From Limnohabitans sp. B9-3 (GTDB taxonomy: Bacteria > Pseudomonadota > Gammaproteobacteria > Burkholderiales > Burkholderiaceae_C), in NCBI RefSeq assembly GCF_002778325.1, contig NZ_NESI01000007.1, positions 62,001 through 126,000 on the forward strand: a stretch of DNA of 64,000 nucleotides, in the 5' to 3' direction. Position 1 is the stretch's first letter; each line of letters opens with the position of its first letter. The notes beneath the pieces were generated by a model that ran no database searches, was not told the origin of the DNA, and saw only the letters and a list, made by a program, of their open reading frames with translations. The position numbers and the translations under genes were made by a program. Positions 1 through 7,732 of this stretch are shown piece by piece.

Positions 1-33
1 TAAATAAACCCTAGTTTTTTGCAAGGAACCGTC

Positions 34-1218
34 ATGATTGAACGCACGCTTTTCACGCCTGACCACGAAGCTTTTCGCGACAGCTTTCGCCGCTTCATGG
101 ATAAAGAAATCGCCCCCCACCACGAGGCCTGGGAAGAACAAGGCTATGTCGACCGCGCCGTGTGGGACAAAGCCGGTGACAACGGCTTTTTGTGCATGAC
201 TCTGCCCGAGGCCTACGGCGGCTCGGATGCAGACAAGCTGTATTCGGTGGTGCAGATGGAGGAGTTGTCTCGCGCAGGTTTCACCGGCATCGGCTACGGC
301 CTGCACAGCGAGATCGTCGCCCCTTACATCCTGCATTACGGCACCGAAGCGCAAAAGCAAAAGTACCTGCCCAAGCTGGCCAGCGGGGAGATGGTGGGTG
401 CGATTGCCATGAGCGAGCCGGCTGCGGGCTCGGACCTGCAGGGCGTGAAAACCACGGCCATATGGCAAGCAGGCCCCTCCGGTAGCGAAGCCGACGGCCA
501 CTATGTGATCAACGGCAGCAAGACCTTCATCACCAACGGCTGGCACGCCGACTTGGTCATTCTGGTGGCCAAGACCGACCCGGCCGCCGGAGCCAAGGGC
601 ACCAGCCTGTTTTTGATCGAGAGCGGCACACCCGGCTTTGAAAAAGGCAAGCGCTTGAAAAAGCTGGGCCTCAAAGCCCAAGACACGTCCGAGCTGTTTT
701 TTGACAACGTCAAGGTCAGTGCCGACCAGCTGCTGGGCGGCACCGCCATGCAGGGCAAGGGCTTCATTTGCCTGATGGAGCAATTGCCTTGGGAGCGCCT
801 GCAAATCGCGATTGGCGGCATTGCCGCAGCGCAAGCGGCCATCGACTGGACGGTGCAATACGTGAAAGACCGCAAGGTGTTTGGCCAGGCCGTGGGCAAC
901 TACCAAAACACCCGCTACACCCTGGCCGAGTTGCAGACCGAAGTGCAAGTGGCCCGTGTGTTTGTGGACAAATGCAGCGAACTGCTGCTGCAAGACAAAC
1001 TCGACACCGCGACGGCCAGCATGGCCAAGTACTGGTGCTCGGATTTGCAGTGCAAAGTGATGGACGAATGTGTGCAGCTGCACGGCGGATACGGCTACAT
1101 GTGGGAATACCCCATCACCCGCGCCTATGCCGACGCCCGCGTGCAACGCATCTACGGCGGCACCAACGAGATCATGAAAGAAGTGATCTCGCGCAGCATG
1201 GGTTTGGCGGGGCGCTGA
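34..1218 (+). CDS. acyl-CoA dehydrogenase (LCAD/IVD-like)
   Basis: Predicted FAD-dependent alpha,beta-dehydrogenation of an acyl-CoA, 394 aa, the usual family length. I chose the ATG at 34 because AAGGA lies 7 bases upstream; an in-frame TTG at 19 is less likely. Visible family motifs are the SEPAAGSD segment of the flavin/substrate domain, ITNGWHADL, and the C-terminal YGGTNEIMKE. The MCAD-type catalytic Glu (YEGT) is Gly here, while LPWERL in helix G supplies a Glu in the place used by long-chain and isovaleryl-CoA dehydrogenases. This suggests a long or branched substrate. It is the first of three such genes in the cluster, and a palindromic repeat block follows it. Exact substrate unknown. 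Confidence 0.93.
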   Translation: MIERTLFTPDHEAFRDSFRRFMDKEIAPHHEAWEEQGYVDRAVWDKAGDNGFLCMTLPEAYGGSDADKLYSVVQMEELSRAGFTGIGYGLHSEIVAPYILHYGTEAQKQKYLPKLASGEMVGAIAMSEPAAGSDLQGVKTTAIWQAGPSGSEADGHYVINGSKTFITNGWHADLVILVAKTDPAAGAKGTSLFLIESGTPGFEKGKRLKKLGLKAQDTSELFFDNVKVSADQLLGGTAMQGKGFICLMEQLPWERLQIAIGGIAAAQAAIDWTVQYVKDRKVFGQAVGNYQNTRYTLAELQTEVQVARVFVDKCSELLLQDKLDTATASMAKYWCSDLQCKVMDECVQLHGGYGYMWEYPITRAYADARVQRIYGGTNEIMKEVISRSMGLAGR

Positions 1219-1248
1219 AGCGCGGACACCGTGTCACACCCCTCAGCT

Positions 1249-1354
1249 GTCACCCGGGGCTTGACCCACGGTCCATCCTCATCTGTCACCCCGGGCTTGA
1301 CCCGGGGTCCATCCCCTTTCACGCATGGATGCCGGATCAAGTCCGGCATGACAT
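1249..1354. repeat. three REP-like palindromic repeat units
   Basis: Between the first dehydrogenase and the TetR gene lie three related units of about 30 bases: 1249-1278 and 1285-1314 in one orientation and 1324-1354 in the other. Each is an imperfect palindrome built on CCGGGCTTGACCCGG or GCCGGATCAAGTCCGGC and ends with a GGTCCATCC- or CATGGAT-type tail. The mixed orientation resembles BIME/REP clusters. They may form hairpins in the transcript that leaves the dehydrogenase gene. Confidence 0.8.
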
Positions 1355-1361
1355 CTCAAAA

Positions 1362-2069
1362 ATGATCAGCTCCCCCACCCTCATTGAACCCAAACGCGCA
1401 CGCGGTCGCCCCCGCAAGACCGAAGGCGAGCGCGACGACGGCAACCGCCGCCAGGCGCTGATCTCGGCGGCGGCGCAACTGTTTCACCGCAAAGGTTACG
1501 ACGCCACCAGCACCCGAGAAATCGCAGCGCTGGTGGGCATGCAGCCGGGCTCGCCGTTTTATCACTTCGGCAACAAACAAGACCTGTTGCTGGCCGTGAT
1601 GGTCGAGGGCATGAAGCAAGCCAGCCAACGGCAAACTGCCGCTTGTGCTGACCTGCCGGATGACCTGCCCCCACGCGAACAACTGCGCGCCCTGATCCGC
1701 AACCAGTTCGATGTGCTGCTGGGGCCTGACAGCGATTTCATCCCGGTGATGCTGTACGAATGGCGGTCCCTCAACGGCGAGCAGCGCCAGACCATCACGC
1801 AGATCAAGGATGGGTACGAAGCCGCGTGGACGCCCGTGTTGCAAGCGCTGCATGTCAGTGGGCAGTTGCAGGCCCCGGTGCAGCTGGCGCGCTTGATGAT
1901 TTTTGGCGCGCTCAACTGGGCGGTGCAGTGGTACCAATCGCCAACTCAAACACCTGTCAAACGTTCAGCCAAAGCAGCAACCCAAACAACACCTAAAAGC
2001 CCCGCTCGCGCATCGCTGGACGATTTGACCGATGCCGCTCTGGCCTTGTTTTTGAGAGACCCCACATGA
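1362..2069 (+). CDS. TetR-family transcriptional regulator
   Basis: A 235-aa regulator with an Arg/Lys-rich N-terminus (KRARGRPRKTEG) and then a TetR helix-turn-helix at about residues 30-75 (LISAAAQLFHRKGYDATSTREIAALVG, continuing into GSPFYHFGNKQDLL). The C-terminal ligand-binding part ends in a Pro/Thr/Lys-rich stretch and a closing helix. Its stop overlaps the start of the SDR gene by 4 bases. Lying inside a carboxylase/dehydrogenase operon, it probably represses the operon and responds to an acyl-CoA or pathway intermediate, as AtuR and LiuR-type regulators do; the effector is not known. The start at 1362 is the first Met after the repeat block and no strong SD precedes it. Confidence 0.85.
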   Translation: MISSPTLIEPKRARGRPRKTEGERDDGNRRQALISAAAQLFHRKGYDATSTREIAALVGMQPGSPFYHFGNKQDLLLAVMVEGMKQASQRQTAACADLPDDLPPREQLRALIRNQFDVLLGPDSDFIPVMLYEWRSLNGEQRQTITQIKDGYEAAWTPVLQALHVSGQLQAPVQLARLMIFGALNWAVQWYQSPTQTPVKRSAKAATQTTPKSPARASLDDLTDAALALFLRDPT

Positions 2070-2959
2070 CAACAACCACACCCTACCGTTCGGTCTTTTC
2101 CCCCGGCCTGCTGAGCGGGCAAGTGATTCTGGTCACCGGCGGCGGCTCGGGCATTGGCCGCTGCACCGCACACGAGCTGGCCAGCCTGGGCGCGCATGTG
2201 GTGCTGGTGGGCCGCAACCCCGACAAACTGACCGCCACCGCGCAAGAGATCACCGGTGACGGTGGGCAAGCCACTTGGCACAGCTGCGACATCCGGCGCG
2301 AAGACGATGTGAAAGCCATGGTCGCGCAGGTGGTGCAGCAGCACGGGCGCATTCATGGCTTGGTCAACAACGCGGGCGGGCAATACATCTCGCCCCTGGC
2401 CAAGACCAGCGCCAAAGGCTGGCAAGCGGTCATTGACACCAACCTCACGGGTGGCTTTTTGGTGGCGCGTGAGTGCTTCAACCAAAGCATGCAACAGCAC
2501 GGCGGCGCGGTGGTCAACATCGTGGCAGACATGTGGGGCTCGATGCCGGGCATGGGCCACAGCGGCGCAGCGCGGGCAGGCATGGTCAGCTTCACCGAAA
2601 CCGCTGCACTCGAATGGGCGGCTCAAGGTGTGCGCGTCAACGCCGTGGCCCCGGGCTACATCGCCAGCAGCGGCATGGACCACTACCCGCCCGAGGCTGG
2701 GCCCATGCTGCGCGAGATGCGCAACACGGTGCCACAAGGCCGCTTTGGCACCGAAGCTGAAACGTCCGCCGCCATTGTGTTTTTGTTGTCACCCGCTGCC
2801 AGCTTCGTCAGCGGCACAGTGCTGCGTGTGGACGGTGCCCGCCCGCAAATGCGCATGGGCTGGCAGCAAGGTGTGGCCCAAGCCGATGTGCAAACACGCG
2901 ATGCGGTCAAACCCTTTAACGGCTTTCACCGCGCCGTGACCCCCAAGGTATTCCAATGA
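2066..2959 (+). CDS. short-chain dehydrogenase/reductase, trans-2-enoyl-CoA reductase-like, lacking the YxxxK motif
   Basis: A 297-aa Rossmann-fold SDR. The nucleotide-binding TGGGSGIG is at residues 24-31 and NNAG at 101-104. The classical catalytic Ser-Tyr-Lys set is absent: where YSASKAG is expected it reads HSGAARAG, which puts Ser166 in place of Tyr and Arg170 in place of Lys. As I recall, an SGAARAG segment is characteristic of peroxisomal trans-2-enoyl-CoA reductase and 2,4-dienoyl-CoA reductase relatives, so reduction of an unsaturated acyl-CoA is the likeliest reaction. The gene overlaps the regulator upstream and the carboxyltransferase downstream by ATGA, so translation is coupled. 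Confidence 0.85.
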   Translation: MTTTTPYRSVFSPGLLSGQVILVTGGGSGIGRCTAHELASLGAHVVLVGRNPDKLTATAQEITGDGGQATWHSCDIRREDDVKAMVAQVVQQHGRIHGLVNNAGGQYISPLAKTSAKGWQAVIDTNLTGGFLVARECFNQSMQQHGGAVVNIVADMWGSMPGMGHSGAARAGMVSFTETAALEWAAQGVRVNAVAPGYIASSGMDHYPPEAGPMLREMRNTVPQGRFGTEAETSAAIVFLLSPAASFVSGTVLRVDGARPQMRMGWQQGVAQADVQTRDAVKPFNGFHRAVTPKVFQ

Positions 2960-4566
2960 ATTTCGAATCCACCTGGAACCCGCACAACCCCGTGGCCCAG
3001 CAGCGGCGCGAAGCCGCACTGGCCCGCTTGGCGCAATGGCAAGCCTTGCAAGACCGCGCGGCGCTTGCCTCGGCCCAATCCAAACCCGTGTTCGACAAGC
3101 GTGGCCAGTTGCTGCCGCGTGAACGCGTGGCCTTGCTGCTCGATCCGGGTGCGCCCTTCTTGCCCCTGTGTGCGCTGGCAGGCTTCATGCAGGACACACC
3201 CGACCCGGCCAAGTCGGTGCCCGGCGGCGGCATGATCGCGGGCATTGGCTTCATCAGTGGCGTGCGCTGCATGGTGGTGGCCAGCGACTCGGGCATCGAA
3301 GCCGGAGCCATTCAGGCGCGGGGCCTGGAAAAGATTTTGCGCGTGCAAGAGTTGGCATTCGAAAACAAACTGCCCTTTGTGCACCTGGTCGAAAGCGCCG
3401 GGGCCAACCTGATGCAGTACAAGGTCGAAGGTTTTGTGTTGGGCGGCAGTCTGTTTCGCAACCTCGCCCGCTTGTCAGCGGCGGGCTTGCCGGTGCTCAC
3501 GGTGCAACACGGCTCGGGCACGGCGGGCGGAGCGTACATGCCGGGCTTGAGTGACACGGTGATCATGGTGCGCGGCAGGTCACGCGCGTTTCTGGCCGGG
3601 CCGCCTTTGCTCAAAGCCGCCACGGGCGAAGTGGCCACCGAAGAAGAACTGGGCGGGGCCGAGATGCACACCAGCGTGTCGGGCCTGGGTGAATACCTGT
3701 GCGAAGACGACCGCCACGCGCTGGGCACGGCACGCGATGTGGTGGCGCGCTGGGACTGGCCAGCACACAAGACACAGCGAGAGGCCAAACCCCCGCGCTT
3801 TGACGCCGAAGAATTGCTGGGCCTGATGCCCGCCCACCACCGCGAACCCATCGACATGCGCGAAGTGATCTTGCGGCTGGTGGACGATTCAGATTTTCTG
3901 GAATTCAAACCCCTGTTTGGCGCGGCCACGGTGTGTGCCCAAGCACGCATCGGCGGCCATGCGGTCGGCATCATCAGCAACAACGGGCCGATTGATGTGG
4001 CCGGGGCCAACAAGGCCACACACTTCATCCAGTGGATGTGCCAGCTGGGCCACCCCATCATTTACTTGCAAAACACCACCGGCTACATGGTGGGCAAAGA
4101 CAGCGAGCAAGGCGGCATGATCAAACACGGCTCCAAAATGATCCAGGCCGTGACCAACGCCACCGTGCCGCAGATCACCATCCAGTGCGGGGCTTCTTTT
4201 GGTGCGGGCAACTACGGCATGTGTGGGCGGGGCTATGCGCCGCGCTTTTTGTTCAGCTGGCCAGGCGCCAAGACAGCCGTGATGGGCGGCGAGCAAGCGG
4301 CCCGCACCATGCAGATCGTGGCCGAGGCCGGCATGGCCCGCAAAGGCATCACGCCCGACCCAGACAAGATGCAAGCCCAGTTCGACAAGATCGTGGCCCT
4401 GTTTGAAGCGCAGGCCGATGCCTTCTACACCAGCGGCCTGGTGCTGGACGACGGCGTGATCGACCCGCGCGACACCCGCAGCGTGCTCAGCTTTTGCCTG
4501 GACACCTGTGCCGATAGTGCAGCACGCCAACCCCGCGCCAGCACGTTTGGCGTGGCCCGCATGTGA
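2956..4566 (+). CDS. acyl-CoA carboxylase carboxyltransferase (beta) subunit, AtuC/LiuB-like
   Basis: A 536-aa carboxyltransferase with the two crotonase-fold halves of biotin-dependent acyl-CoA carboxylases. The first half carries GSGTAGGAYMPGLSD and LAGPPLLKAATGE with EELGGAEMH; the second carries NNGPIDVAGANKATHFIQ and CGASFGAGNYGMCGRGYAPRF. These fit the methylcrotonyl-CoA and geranyl-CoA carboxylase branch. It should transfer CO2 from biotin on the 658-aa alpha subunit encoded at 7729-9705 to an enoyl-CoA. The segment VESAGANLM differs from what I recall of methylcrotonyl-CoA carboxylases (DSGGANLP), which, with AtuA-like genes nearby, makes a geranyl-CoA-type or other branched enoyl substrate plausible. 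Confidence 0.92.
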   Translation: MNFESTWNPHNPVAQQRREAALARLAQWQALQDRAALASAQSKPVFDKRGQLLPRERVALLLDPGAPFLPLCALAGFMQDTPDPAKSVPGGGMIAGIGFISGVRCMVVASDSGIEAGAIQARGLEKILRVQELAFENKLPFVHLVESAGANLMQYKVEGFVLGGSLFRNLARLSAAGLPVLTVQHGSGTAGGAYMPGLSDTVIMVRGRSRAFLAGPPLLKAATGEVATEEELGGAEMHTSVSGLGEYLCEDDRHALGTARDVVARWDWPAHKTQREAKPPRFDAEELLGLMPAHHREPIDMREVILRLVDDSDFLEFKPLFGAATVCAQARIGGHAVGIISNNGPIDVAGANKATHFIQWMCQLGHPIIYLQNTTGYMVGKDSEQGGMIKHGSKMIQAVTNATVPQITIQCGASFGAGNYGMCGRGYAPRFLFSWPGAKTAVMGGEQAARTMQIVAEAGMARKGITPDPDKMQAQFDKIVALFEAQADAFYTSGLVLDDGVIDPRDTRSVLSFCLDTCADSAARQPRASTFGVARM

Positions 4567-4576
4567 AGGCCCAGAC

Positions 4577-5716
4577 ATGGCCACCGATTTGAAACACATG
4601 CTCCCGCTGGACGCGGCCCACCAGTTGGGTGAGCAACTCGCAGCGGCGGGGGCTTCGGTGCATCGGGGCCAATGGCAAAAGGCCATGGGGGCCGACTTTG
4701 AAGCCTTGGGCCTGATGGACCGTGGCCGCCGCCTGGCCAAAGTGATGGCGACATGTTTGCCGCCTGACTTTGCGCAAGCCGCCCCTTTGTTGGTGCAGGC
4801 CATGGGTCGTCCTATGGGGCTCGACAAACACGGTGAGCCCACCGCCAGTGGCGATGTGCCCAGCAGCTTCTTTTATCTGCCGCACAGCATGTACATCGCC
4901 AGCCATGGCCTGCAGCATCTGCCCGAGGCCCTGCACGCCCAACACGCGCTGACCCAACGCTTCACGGCTGAATTTAGCCTGCGGCCGTTTTTGCAGCAGC
5001 ACACCCAGGCCACTTTGGCTCATCTGTCGCTGTGGGCGCAAGACGACAACGCACATGTGCGCCGCGCCGTGAGTGAAGCCACACGGCCCCGCTTGCCCTG
5101 GGCCGCACGCTTGCCGGACTTTGTGCGCGACCCGTCTCCGGTGCTGCCTTTGTTGGCCCGCTTGCGTGACGACCCCTCGGCCTATGTGCGCCGCTCGGTG
5201 GCCAACCACCTGAACGACATCGGCAAAGACCACCCCGAGCTGCTCACCAGATTGGCCCGCCAATGGCTGGACGATGCGCCGGTGCCTGCCTCGCGGCAGG
5301 CCTTGCTGCGCCATGCCCTGCGTACCGCCATCAAGCGCGGTGATGCGCAGGCGTTGGCCTTGTTCGGCCACGGGCAAGTGAGCCCCTTGCAGGTTCACAG
5401 CGCGAGCATCAGTCCCTCAACAGCCCGCATTGGCGAGAGCGTGACTTTGCGCTGCCAATTGCACAACCCCACGGCACAGGCGGCCAGCGCTCTGGCCGAT
5501 TGGCGCGTGTTTTACGTCAAGGCCAACGGCACGCTAAGCCCCAAGGTGTTCAAAGGCAGCACCGTGCAGATTGATGCTCACGGCCATGGCGTGCTCGAAA
5601 AAACACTGTCGCTGCGCCAAATGAGCACCCGCACCCACCACCCGGGCCGCCACACCGTCGAGATCGTCCTCAATGGACAAGCGCACAGCATTGGCCACTT
5701 CGATCTGCACCCCTGA
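4577..5716 (+). CDS. AlkC-like DNA alkylation repair protein with Ig-like domain
   Basis: A 379-aa HEAT-repeat protein of the AlkC/AlkD DNA glycosylase superfamily. The family segment SEATRPRLPW is at about 166-175, followed by helical repeats (DDPSAYVRRSVANHLNDIGKD). Residues from about 268 to the end form a beta-rich domain with the Ig-like character described for AlkC proteins. Such enzymes excise 3-methyladenine-type lesions from DNA. The start ATG at 4577 lies 10 bases after the carboxyltransferase stop and the next gene follows 22 bases after the end, so it appears co-transcribed with the catabolic genes. A specific link to the pathway is not obvious. Confidence 0.83.
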   Translation: MATDLKHMLPLDAAHQLGEQLAAAGASVHRGQWQKAMGADFEALGLMDRGRRLAKVMATCLPPDFAQAAPLLVQAMGRPMGLDKHGEPTASGDVPSSFFYLPHSMYIASHGLQHLPEALHAQHALTQRFTAEFSLRPFLQQHTQATLAHLSLWAQDDNAHVRRAVSEATRPRLPWAARLPDFVRDPSPVLPLLARLRDDPSAYVRRSVANHLNDIGKDHPELLTRLARQWLDDAPVPASRQALLRHALRTAIKRGDAQALALFGHGQVSPLQVHSASISPSTARIGESVTLRCQLHNPTAQAASALADWRVFYVKANGTLSPKVFKGSTVQIDAHGHGVLEKTLSLRQMSTRTHHPGRHTVEIVLNGQAHSIGHFDLHP

Positions 5717-5738
5717 ACCCACCCCACGGAGACACACC

Positions 5739-6929
5739 ATGCAATACACCCACGAACACCGCGAGATCCAGAACACGCTCAAGCGTTTTATCGAAGCCGA
5801 GATCAACCCCCATGTGGACGAGTGGGAGGCGGCCGAGATTTTTCCGGCGCATGAGGTCTTCAAAAAGATGGGCAACTTGGGCCTGCTGGGCCTGACCAAG
5901 CCTGAGGCTTACGGCGGTGCGGGGCTGGACTATTCATACAGCATGGCCATGGCCGAAGCGCTGGGCCACATCGACTGCGGCGGCATCCCCATGGCCATTG
6001 GTGTGCAAACCGACATGGCCACGCCCGCCTTGGCACGCTTTGGCAGTGATGAATTGCGCGCACAATTTTTGGCCCCGGCCATTGCGGGCGACATGGTGGG
6101 CTGCATTGGCGTGAGCGAGCCGGGTGCGGGCAGCGATGTGGCGGGCATCAAAACCGTAGCCCGCAAGGACGGTGACGACTACGTCATCAGCGGTCAGAAG
6201 ATGTGGATCACCAACAGCTTGCAAGCCGACTGGATGTGCATGCTGGTCAACACGGGTGAAGGTCAGAGCGGAGCGGGCAACAATCCGCATAAAAACAAAA
6301 GTCTCGTCATGGTGCCCATGCGCGAGAACGGCAAGCTGCTGCCCGGCATCGAGGTGGGCAAAAAGATCAAAAAAATCGGCATGAACAGCAGCGACACCGG
6401 CCTGATTTATTTTGACGAAGTGCGGGTGCCGCAACGCTACCGCATCGGCGCCGAGGGCCAAGGCTTTATCTACCAGATGCAACAGTTCCAAGAAGAGCGC
6501 CTGTGGTGTGCGGCCAGCACGCTGCAGTCGTTGACCAACTGCATCCAGTGGACGGTGGAATGGGCGCAAGAGCGCAAGTTGTTTGGATCAACTCTGGCCG
6601 ACCAGCAATGGGTGCAGTTCAAGTTGGCCGAGCTCAAGGCCGATGTGGAGTGCCTGCGCGCCCTGACTTACCAGGCCTGCGAACACTACATCGCGGGCGA
6701 AGACGTGACCGAGTGGGCCACCATGGCCAAGCTCAAAGCAGGACGCCTGAACCGCACCGTGCCCGACACCTGCCTTCAGTTTTGGGGCGGCATGGGTTTC
6801 ACCTGGGAGAACAAGGTCTCGCGCATGTACCGCGATGGCCGCTTGGCCTCGATTGGCGGCGGGGCCGACGAGGTCATGCTGGGCATCCTGGCCAAGATGA
6901 TGGGCATTGCCAAGCGGCCCCAAAAATGA
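5739..6929 (+). CDS. acyl-CoA dehydrogenase (second copy)
   Basis: A 396-aa FAD acyl-CoA dehydrogenase with VSEPGAGSDVAG and ITNSLQADW in the middle domain. CGGAGA ahead of the ATG at 5739 serves as ribosome binding site. The C-terminal position used as base in MCAD reads GGGADEVM (no Glu), while FQEERL in helix G can provide the base, as in isovaleryl- or long-chain-type enzymes. It is divergent from the first copy rather than a recent duplicate. In an Atu-like pathway this type oxidises citronellyl-CoA; here the substrate is only inferred. It overlaps the hydratase start by 4 bases. Confidence 0.93.
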   Translation: MQYTHEHREIQNTLKRFIEAEINPHVDEWEAAEIFPAHEVFKKMGNLGLLGLTKPEAYGGAGLDYSYSMAMAEALGHIDCGGIPMAIGVQTDMATPALARFGSDELRAQFLAPAIAGDMVGCIGVSEPGAGSDVAGIKTVARKDGDDYVISGQKMWITNSLQADWMCMLVNTGEGQSGAGNNPHKNKSLVMVPMRENGKLLPGIEVGKKIKKIGMNSSDTGLIYFDEVRVPQRYRIGAEGQGFIYQMQQFQEERLWCAASTLQSLTNCIQWTVEWAQERKLFGSTLADQQWVQFKLAELKADVECLRALTYQACEHYIAGEDVTEWATMAKLKAGRLNRTVPDTCLQFWGGMGFTWENKVSRMYRDGRLASIGGGADEVMLGILAKMMGIAKRPQK

Positions 6930-7732
6930 GCCAGGCTTTATTGATCGAGCGCCAGGGCGCAGTCGAGACCTGGACCCTGAACGACCCAGCCACACGCAAC
7001 GCCTTGAGCGATGCGGTGGTGGACAGCTTGCTGCAAGCCTGCACGCGGGTTGCTGCGGACTCCACACTGCGCATCGTGGTGCTGACCGGCGCAGGCGGTG
7101 CCTTTTGCGCGGGCGGCAGTTTGGGCGGCTTTGCCAGCCTGATCGGCCAGCCCTTGCAGGAAGGGCAAACCGACCCACTGCTGGCCATGAACCGCGGATT
7201 CGGTGACCTGTTGCATGCCCTCTCTGCCCTGCCCCAGTTGCTGGTGTGCCGGGTCGATGGCGCGGCCATGGGCGGCGGCTTTGGCCTGGTGTGCTGCGCC
7301 GACCATGTGGTGGCCACAGCGCGTTCGGTACTGGGCACGCCCGAAGTCACGCTGGGCTTGCCGCCTGCGCAGATTGCGCCATTCGTATGGCAGCGCCTGG
7401 GCGAGAGTGCAGCGCGTCAATGTCTGTTGCAAGGTCTGAGTTACAACGCGGCCCAAGCGCTGCAAGTGGGCTTGGTCAATGAAGTGGTCGAGCAGAACAG
7501 CGACGAAGCTTGGCAAGCCATTTTGCAGCGCCTCATGCGTGCAGCACCCGGCGCGGTGTCCAGCACCAAACAACTGCTGCGGCAGCTGCGTGGCCCGGTG
7601 CCTGATTTGCGCGATGCCGCTGCACAAGCTTTTGCGCAAGGCTTGCGCAGCGCCGAAGCCGCGCAAGGTCTGGCCGCGTTTGCACGCAAACAGCCTGCGC
7701 CCTGGACTTTGAGCCAAGAGAAACAACCATGA
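6926..7732 (+). CDS. enoyl-CoA hydratase/isomerase family protein, AtuE-like
   Basis: A 268-aa crotonase-fold protein. The oxyanion segment GAGGAFCAGGS is at about 55-65 and GAAMGGGFGL at 112-121. Of the two acidic residues used by crotonase, the first (the Glu of GGGCEL) is Gly120 here and the second (PE of QPEI) is kept as Glu140. The following GLPPAQIAPFV matches what I recall of isohexenylglutaconyl-CoA hydratases (AtuE). The likely role is hydration of the carboxylated enoyl-CoA made by the neighbouring carboxylase. ATGA overlaps on both sides show tight coupling to the dehydrogenase and the biotin subunit. Confidence 0.85.
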   Translation: MSQALLIERQGAVETWTLNDPATRNALSDAVVDSLLQACTRVAADSTLRIVVLTGAGGAFCAGGSLGGFASLIGQPLQEGQTDPLLAMNRGFGDLLHALSALPQLLVCRVDGAAMGGGFGLVCCADHVVATARSVLGTPEVTLGLPPAQIAPFVWQRLGESAARQCLLQGLSYNAAQALQVGLVNEVVEQNSDEAWQAILQRLMRAAPGAVSSTKQLLRQLRGPVPDLRDAAAQAFAQGLRSAEAAQGLAAFARKQPAPWTLSQEKQP

